Assembly (NCBI GenBank): GCA_021821425.1
Contig: JAKACL010000105.1
Location: forward strand, 1-9,450
Source of the DNA: Pseudomonadota bacterium
Lineage (GTDB): Bacteria; Pseudomonadota; Gammaproteobacteria; Burkholderiales; Thiobacillaceae
Direction: 5' to 3'
Length of the DNA: 9,450 nt
Shown here: in pieces, positions 4,992-9,450 of the stretch
How positions within the stretch are numbered: position 1 is the stretch's first letter
Layout: each line of letters begins with the position of its first letter
Program-made: the position numbers and the translations under genes
The notes under the pieces: generated by a model
Databases searched by the model: none
What the model saw: only the letters and a program-made list of their open reading frames with translations
Told to the model about the DNA's origin: nothing

Positions 4992-5831
4992 TTAATCGCG
5001 TCTGAGCAGGACCGCGTTCAAATCGAGGCGTTCCCGTACCCGTTCGCGGTCCGCGTGCGCATCGACGTCGCTGGGGTAGGGGCCAAGCTGCACGCGATGC
5101 AGCCTGTCGTTGAGGACCACGCGGGTGCGCTCGGCATCGAGTGCCAGTTCGCGCGTCAGCCGTTCACGCAGCCGCTGCGCATTGTCGGCGCTGGAAAACG
5201 CGCCCACCTGCAGGAAAATCCCCTCGCCGAGCGCTTCGCCCTGCGTGTCGTGACTGGCGGGATCGATGCTTTCCACGCGCACCCGGGCACTGCCCTGCCG
5301 GAGGTAGCCAAGCTTGTGGGCGGCGGTATACGACAGGTCGATGACGCGCTTGCTGTGGAACGGGCCGCGATCGTTGATGCGCACCACCACCGACTTGCCG
5401 CTGTCGAGCGCCGTCACCCGGGCATAACTTGGGATCGGCAGCGTGGGGTGGGCGGCCGTCATCGCATACATGTCGTAGATCTCGCCCGATGCCGTTTTTC
5501 TGCCGTGGAAACGGCGCCCGTACCATGACGCCAGGCCTTCTTCGCTGAAGGCACGGCGCGTGGTCAGCGGCGTATAGGGTTTGCCCAGCGCGACATAGGT
5601 GCGGTTGGCAAAGCGATGCAGCGGCTCGTCGCGCGGCACCGCATCCGGCACCGCATCGAGATTCGCCGGCGGGATGGCCTCGGGGCCGTCGTCGAGGTAA
5701 TAGCCGCCGCCCTGCGGCGCGGTGGGTACGGGGGTGGGGGTGGAGGTCTTGGCCTGCCGGGCCGGGGTGCTGCCGCAGCCGGCCAGTGCCAGTCCCAACG
5801 CGGCCGCCATCAGTATCGGAATCGCCGTCAT
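4992..5831 (-). CDS. rlpA: Septal-ring lytic transglycosylase lipoprotein RlpA
   Basis: A 279-residue outer-membrane lipoprotein. The lipobox LAGC places the lipidated cysteine at 19, followed by a Pro/Thr-rich linker (to about 95). Next is a double-psi beta-barrel (99-187) with GLASWYG, ASGEIYD, AAHPTLP and RINDRGPF, then a SPOR domain (about 204-279). Candidate catalytic residues Glu117, Asp120, His128 and Asp154 keep the spacing of Pseudomonas RlpA, so activity on glycan strands stripped of stem peptides is expected. The SPOR domain targets the same denuded glycan at the septum. The gene lies 17 bp after rodA in the usual mrd cluster order. The start ATG 5831 has only a weak ribosome site, so coupling to rodA is likely. 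Confidence 0.94.
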   Translation of the reverse strand: MTAIPILMAAALGLALAGCGSTPARQAKTSTPTPVPTAPQGGGYYLDDGPEAIPPANLDAVPDAVPRDEPLHRFANRTYVALGKPYTPLTTRRAFSEEGLASWYGRRFHGRKTASGEIYDMYAMTAAHPTLPIPSYARVTALDSGKSVVVRINDRGPFHSKRVIDLSYTAAHKLGYLRQGSARVRVESIDPASHDTQGEALGEGIFLQVGAFSSADNAQRLRERLTRELALDAERTRVVLNDRLHRVQLGPYPSDVDAHADRERVRERLDLNAVLLRRD

Positions 5832-5842
5832 GTCCGCATTTT

Positions 5843-5855
5843 AACCTGTCAGGTT
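5843..5855. promoter_or_regulatory. Short inverted repeat at the rodA-rlpA junction
   Basis: AACCTG and CAGGTT flank a single central base, forming a 13-bp inverted repeat over the rodA stop codon, 12 bases upstream of rlpA. With almost no loop it fits a protein-binding site better than a hairpin. It could also be chance. Confidence 0.2.
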
Positions 5856-6949
5856 TTATTGAGCTGACGATGCGTCGCCACGCTCATCAGGATGCCCATG
5901 CCCAGCAGCAGCGTGACGAGCGCGGTGCCGCCGTAGCTCATCAGCGGCAGCGGCACACCCACCACCGGCAGGATGCCCGACACCATGCCCATGTTGACGA
6001 AGGCATAGGTGAACAGATTGAGACTCAGCGTCGCCGCCATCAGTCTTCCGAACAGCGTCGGCGCGCGCGCCGCAATCACCAGACCGCGCGCGACGATGGC
6101 CAGGTACAGCCCCACCAGCAGGATGGCGCCGAGGTAGCCGAATTCCTCGCCGAACACGGCAAACACGAAATCGGTCGTGCGCTCGGGAATGAAGTCGAGC
6201 TGGGTTTGCGTGCCCTGCATCCAGCCCTTGCCGAAGAGGCCGCCCGAGCCGATCGCGATGGTCGACTGAATGATATGGTAGCCCGCGCCGAGCGGATCGG
6301 AAGTGGGATCAAGCAGGGTCAGCACGCGGCGCTGCTGGTAGTCGTGCATGAAATTCCACAGCACCGGCAGGCTCGCCCCGCCCACTACGGCACCGCCGAC
6401 CATCACTTTCCACGGCAGGCCGGCAAAGAACAGCAGGTAAAAACCCGAGGCGCCGATCATCAGCGCCGTGCCGAGATCGGGCTGGCGCAGGATGAGAAAA
6501 AACGGCACCAGCAGCATGGCGCCGCCGATGAGGAAATGCTTCGCGCGCAGGATGCCCTCGTTGCGCTGGAAATACCACGCCAACATCAGCGGCAGCGCCA
6601 GTTTCAGCAGTTCCGACGGCTGGAATGCCACCACCCCCAGATCGAGCCAGCGCCGCGAGCCGTTGCGAACCTCGCCGAACAGCGCCACTGCGATCAGCAG
6701 CACCACCCCCGCCACATATAAAGGCGGGCCGACCTTGGACAGGATATGCGGCGGCACGTTGGCCATCACCAGCATCACCGACAGCGCCAGTCCCATGTTG
6801 AGCAGGTGGCCGCTGATGCGCGCCGGGCTTTGCCCCGACGCGCTCGCCACCACCGCCAGGCTGATGCCCAGCAGGACGAGCACCAGCACCAGCAGGATGC
6901 CGTCGAGATGACTCAGCCTGCGCACGATCCAGTGGCTAGTCCGTGCCAT
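5849..6949 (-). CDS. rodA: Peptidoglycan glycosyltransferase RodA (MrdB)
   Basis: A 366-residue SEDS-family polymerase of the inner membrane (E. coli RodA 370). It polymerises lipid II into glycan strands for lateral wall growth together with PBP2. It has about ten hydrophobic segments. Signature motifs are FQPSELLKLALPL (109-121), QPDLGTAL (156-163), GSGGLFGKGWMQGTQ (234-248), FIPERTTDFVFAVFGEE (253-269) with the conserved catalytic-region Asp260, and GVPLPLMSYGG near the C-terminus. The ATG start (6949) lies inside the end of mrdA (14-bp overlap) and has a GGAG-type ribosome site within that gene. The overlap suggests coupled synthesis of the PBP2-RodA pair. No unusual residues were seen. 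Confidence 0.96.
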   Translation of the reverse strand: MARTSHWIVRRLSHLDGILLVLVLVLLGISLAVVASASGQSPARISGHLLNMGLALSVMLVMANVPPHILSKVGPPLYVAGVVLLIAVALFGEVRNGSRRWLDLGVVAFQPSELLKLALPLMLAWYFQRNEGILRAKHFLIGGAMLLVPFFLILRQPDLGTALMIGASGFYLLFFAGLPWKVMVGGAVVGGASLPVLWNFMHDYQQRRVLTLLDPTSDPLGAGYHIIQSTIAIGSGGLFGKGWMQGTQTQLDFIPERTTDFVFAVFGEEFGYLGAILLVGLYLAIVARGLVIAARAPTLFGRLMAATLSLNLFTYAFVNMGMVSGILPVVGVPLPLMSYGGTALVTLLLGMGILMSVATHRQLNKT

Positions 6950-8828
6950 TGCCTGTCTCCAGCTTGGGTACGACAGGACGCTTTCCCGTCAAGTAGTAAT
7001 CGAATACGGCACGCGCGACCGGCGCCGCAGTGCCGCTGCCGGAGCCGCCATTTTCCACCATCACCGCCACCGCGATGGTGGGGTTGTCGGCCGGCGCATA
7101 GGCAATGAACAGCGCATGGTCGCGATGCCTGAGCGCCAGCTTGCTGGCGTCGTAGCGCGCGCCCTGGCGGATGCCGACCACCTGCGCGGTGCCGGTCTTG
7201 CCGGCAATCGCATAGGGCGCGCCGGCTGCCGAGCGGGCCGCGGTGCCGCCCGGACTCATGACGTCGAGCATGCCTGCCCGCACCAACTCGAGATGGCTGG
7301 GCGCAATCGCCACCTGGCCGCGCGTCCTGCCGGGCAGCGGTTGCCAGTCGCGGGCGTGAGGGTCGCGCACCGCATCGACCAGACGCGGCTCGACCTGCTT
7401 GCCGCCGTTGGCGAGCATCGCGGTCATCACGGCCAGTTGCAGCGGCGTGGTCAGGTGATAGCCCTGGCCAATGCCGGCGATCACGGTTTCGCCGGGATAC
7501 CAGGGCTGCTTCCAGCGGCGCTGCTTCCAGTCCCGCGAAGGCAGCAGGCCGGCCGACTCCCCTTCGAGATCGATGCCTGTCTTTTCGCCCAGTCCGAACT
7601 TCGCCAGGTAGTCGTGCATGCGGTCGATGCCCATGTCGACGGCCAGCCGGTAGTAATAGGTATCGCAGGATTGCGAAATCGATTTGCGCAGGTCGACCAC
7701 GCCATGTCCGCCCGCTTTCCAGTCGCGAAAGCGGTGCCGGCTGTTGGGCAGCGAATAGTAGCCGGGGTCGTTGATGCTGTCGGACGGCGTGCGCAGGCCC
7801 AGTTCCAGCCCCGCCAGCGCCATCAGCGGCTTGATCGTCGAACCGGGCGGGTAGATGCCGCGCAGCACCCGGTTGACCATCGGCCGCTCGGGCGATTCGT
7901 TAAGCGATTTCCAGGTTTCCGGATCGATGCCGTCGACGAACAGGTTGGGGTCGAAGCCCGGCTTCGATACCAGCGCCAGCACCCCGCCGGTGCTGGGATC
8001 GATCGCCACCAGGCCGCCGAGAAAATCGCCGAATGCCTGTTCGGCCACCGCCTGCAGTTCGACATCGAGATGCAGGCGCAGATCCTTGCCCGGCACCGGC
8101 GCAATGCGCGACAGCATGCGCACCGCACGGCCGCTGGCGTCCGTCTCCATCTGGTCGAAGCCGGTGCGGCCGTGCAGCAGGGTTTCGTAGCTCTGCTCGA
8201 GCCCGGTCTTGCCGATGTGGGCGCTGCCCCGGTAGTTCTGCTCGCGGCCCTCGGCCCGCAGACGCTCGAGGTCGCGGTCGTTGATGCGGCCGATGAAGCC
8301 CAGCACATGCGCCATGCCGGGGCCGGCCCGGTAGTTGCGGAACAGCCGCGCCTTGATCTCCACCCCCGGCAAGCGATAGCGATTGGCCGCCAGGATGGCC
8401 ACCTCTTCATCGCTCAGCTTGCTTTTCAGCGGCACCGTTTCGAACTCGTGCGATTCGGAGAGCAGGCGGCGAAAACGCCGCAGTTGTCCCGGCGTGATTT
8501 CGACCAGCTCGCCCACCCGGGCCAGCGTGGCGTCGAGATCGTCAATCCGCGTGCGGGTCAGCTCCAGCGTATAGGCCGAATAGTTTTCCGCCAGGATGCG
8601 GCCCTGGCGGTCCAGAATCAGTCCGCGATGGGGCGCCGCGGGGATCAGCGAGATGCGGTTGCTCTCTGCACGCTGCCGATAATGCTCCTGCTGCACGATC
8701 TGCAGGTAGTACGCGCGCACCAGCAGCGCGGCCGCCAGCAGCAGGACAAACGCGCCGCCAACCTTGAGCCGGCCCACGAATCGGGCCAGCTCCAGGTCGA
8801 GATTTTTCAGCGTTGTGGCGGGGGACAT
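6936..8828 (-). CDS. mrdA: Penicillin-binding protein 2 (MrdA), elongation-specific D,D-transpeptidase
   Basis: A 630-residue class B penicillin-binding protein (E. coli PBP2 633). It has an N-terminal membrane anchor (about 22-45), a dimerisation/pedestal domain with NRISLIPAAPHRGLILDRQG (57-76), and a transpeptidase domain. Catalytic motifs are intact: Ser330-Thr-Ile-Lys333, Ser387-Cys-Asp389 (PBP2 normally has SxD here) and Lys544-Thr-Gly546, at E. coli-like positions. It cross-links new lateral-wall strands made by RodA. It follows mreD by 6 bp and overlaps rodA by 14 bp. The start at ATG 8828 agrees with the family N-terminus; its ribosome site is weak, so coupling to mreD is likely. Confidence 0.97.
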   Translation of the reverse strand: MSPATTLKNLDLELARFVGRLKVGGAFVLLLAAALLVRAYYLQIVQQEHYRQRAESNRISLIPAAPHRGLILDRQGRILAENYSAYTLELTRTRIDDLDATLARVGELVEITPGQLRRFRRLLSESHEFETVPLKSKLSDEEVAILAANRYRLPGVEIKARLFRNYRAGPGMAHVLGFIGRINDRDLERLRAEGREQNYRGSAHIGKTGLEQSYETLLHGRTGFDQMETDASGRAVRMLSRIAPVPGKDLRLHLDVELQAVAEQAFGDFLGGLVAIDPSTGGVLALVSKPGFDPNLFVDGIDPETWKSLNESPERPMVNRVLRGIYPPGSTIKPLMALAGLELGLRTPSDSINDPGYYSLPNSRHRFRDWKAGGHGVVDLRKSISQSCDTYYYRLAVDMGIDRMHDYLAKFGLGEKTGIDLEGESAGLLPSRDWKQRRWKQPWYPGETVIAGIGQGYHLTTPLQLAVMTAMLANGGKQVEPRLVDAVRDPHARDWQPLPGRTRGQVAIAPSHLELVRAGMLDVMSPGGTAARSAAGAPYAIAGKTGTAQVVGIRQGARYDASKLALRHRDHALFIAYAPADNPTIAVAVMVENGGSGSGTAAPVARAVFDYYLTGKRPVVPKLETGNGTD

Positions 8829-8834
8829 CCGCGA

Positions 8835-9335
8835 TCAGGTCCGATCCTGCAGGCTCTTGCCGTGCCACAGACGCAGAAAGCCTGTCAACAGATACCATAG
8901 CAGCGTGCTGCCCAGCACCGGCAACAGGATGGCCAGGCTGTCAGGCGGATTGATCGACAACCAGCCTGTCAGCAGCACCACGAGCTGCACCGCCAGAAAA
9001 ACCGGGAACATCTGCGCCGCCATACGCAAGGGGTCGAACTGCAGCAGCCGCAAGCGCAGGAACAGCACCAGGTAGACACCAAGCGCATAGGCGATGGCGT
9101 GCTGGCCGAACACCACGCCATCCTGAAAATCCGCCAGCAGGCCGAGAAAAAATGCCGCCCCGAAACCGATGCGCGCCGGCTGGTACAGCACCCAGAACAG
9201 GACGCCGACCAGCACGAAATCGGGGCGCAGCGCCAGCGCCCAGCCGGTCCACGGAAACTGCTCGAGCAACACCGCCAGCAGCAGGCTGCCGAAAATATGA
9301 CGCCAGTTGCCAAAAGTCCGGGCCGGCGCGTTCAT
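8835..9335 (-). CDS. mreD: Rod-shape-determining membrane protein MreD
   Basis: A 166-residue, strongly hydrophobic inner-membrane protein with about five membrane segments, the usual MreD length. Recognisable parts are LLLAVLLEQFPWTGWALALRPDFV in the first segments (given here only as residues 17-40) and GLLADFQDGVVFGQHAIAYALGVYLV in the middle (residues 64-89). It belongs to the elongasome and links MreC to the PBP2-RodA synthase; it has no enzymatic motif. The start ATG 9335 overlaps the mreC stop (ATGA), with a GGCGG-like site just upstream, and mrdA follows after 6 bp. The identification rests on hydrophobicity, length and position between mreC and mrdA more than on any one motif. Confidence 0.92.
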   Translation of the reverse strand: MNAPARTFGNWRHIFGSLLLAVLLEQFPWTGWALALRPDFVLVGVLFWVLYQPARIGFGAAFFLGLLADFQDGVVFGQHAIAYALGVYLVLFLRLRLLQFDPLRMAAQMFPVFLAVQLVVLLTGWLSINPPDSLAILLPVLGSTLLWYLLTGFLRLWHGKSLQDRT

Positions 9336-9450
9336 GGCTGCACCGCCTGCACGTCGGTCACCAGCACCAGGACCGCCTGCGAACGGTCGAGCCCTGCCAG
9401 CGGCTGGCTCTCGATCCGCAGGTAGGGGCTCGACTGCGAGCGCGTCACCC
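9332..9450 (-). CDS. mreC: Rod-shape-determining protein MreC, C-terminal end (partial)
   Basis: The final 38 codons of a gene running in from the right end, closed by TGA at 9334-9332. The peptide includes SSPYLRIESQPLAGLDRSQ and ends VLVLVTDVQAVQP. This fits the last strand of the MreC periplasmic beta domain (the usual P-x-A-x-L-D-x-x-x-x-VLVL pattern). MreC is the periplasmic scaffold that activates PBP2. The coiled-coil and membrane anchor are outside the window. The stop overlaps the mreD start by four bases, the normal mreC-mreD arrangement. Confidence 0.88.
   Translation of the reverse strand, partial: VTRSQSSPYLRIESQPLAGLDRSQAVLVLVTDVQAVQP

Noticed and set aside
4732..4995. 87-codon plus-strand frame across the rlpA-dac gap
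   Set aside because: No ribosome site, no recognisable domain, and it runs through both dyads; the opposite strand looks more coding-like.
5786..6721. 311-codon plus-strand open frame opposite rodA
   Set aside because: Gln/His/Arg-rich shadow of a membrane protein gene.
7660..7668. SCD in place of SxN in PBP2 taken as a defect
   Set aside because: PBP2 proteins normally have SxD at this position, and the SxxK and KTG motifs are intact.
7116..8900. 594-codon plus-strand open frame opposite mrdA
   Set aside because: Mirror of PBP2 coding sequence, rich in Arg, His, Gln and Ala, with no domain pattern; PBP2 motifs are clear on the other strand.

Overview
The window looks like a high-GC betaproteobacterial chromosome. 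A Hydrogenophilales/Nitrosomonadales-type organism (Thiobacillus-like) is my inference from gene order and protein style; no search was run. Nearly everything is on the minus strand, so the biological order runs from right to left.

Right and centre (9450 down to 1730) hold a cell-elongation and peptidoglycan block: mreC (3' end), mreD, mrdA (PBP2), rodA, rlpA, a DacA/DacC-type carboxypeptidase homologue, a D-amino-acid aminotransferase-like gene, a YbeD/DUF493 gene and lipB. Junctions are tight. There are 4-bp overlaps at mreC/mreD, dac/dat and ybeD/lipB, a 14-bp overlap at mrdA/rodA, and gaps of 6 and 17 bp at mreD/mrdA and rodA/rlpA. The one large gap (about 290 bp, rlpA to dac) holds two strong dyads and a coding-like stretch. 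MreC/MreD/PBP2/RodA build the lateral wall, RlpA cuts denuded glycans, and Dac and Dat would act on D-Ala and D-Glu metabolism. YbeD and LipB (octanoyl transfer) are the usual passengers of this cluster.

Left part (1733 down to 257): after lipB a likely promoter with a palindrome in its spacer drives a two-gene unit. It encodes a protein of the TrpD fold whose PRPP-site motifs are replaced, and a small Rieske ferredoxin that overlaps it. The 3' end of a TlpA-like thioredoxin enters from the left on the plus strand and converges with this pair.

Three observations stand out. (1) Three short arrays of a degenerate heptamer (TNAGGNN) each begin exactly at a gene's stop codon. The two TAG-type arrays lie between the convergent genes; the TCA-type array lies between ybeD and lipB and appears to be translated as the LipB N-terminus. 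(2) The Dac homologue is full length but all three penicillin-binding motifs are altered (SLTQ, SAG, KVG), so it is probably a pseudoenzyme. (3) The TrpD-fold protein paired with the Rieske ferredoxin is an uncharacterised, probably non-canonical system.
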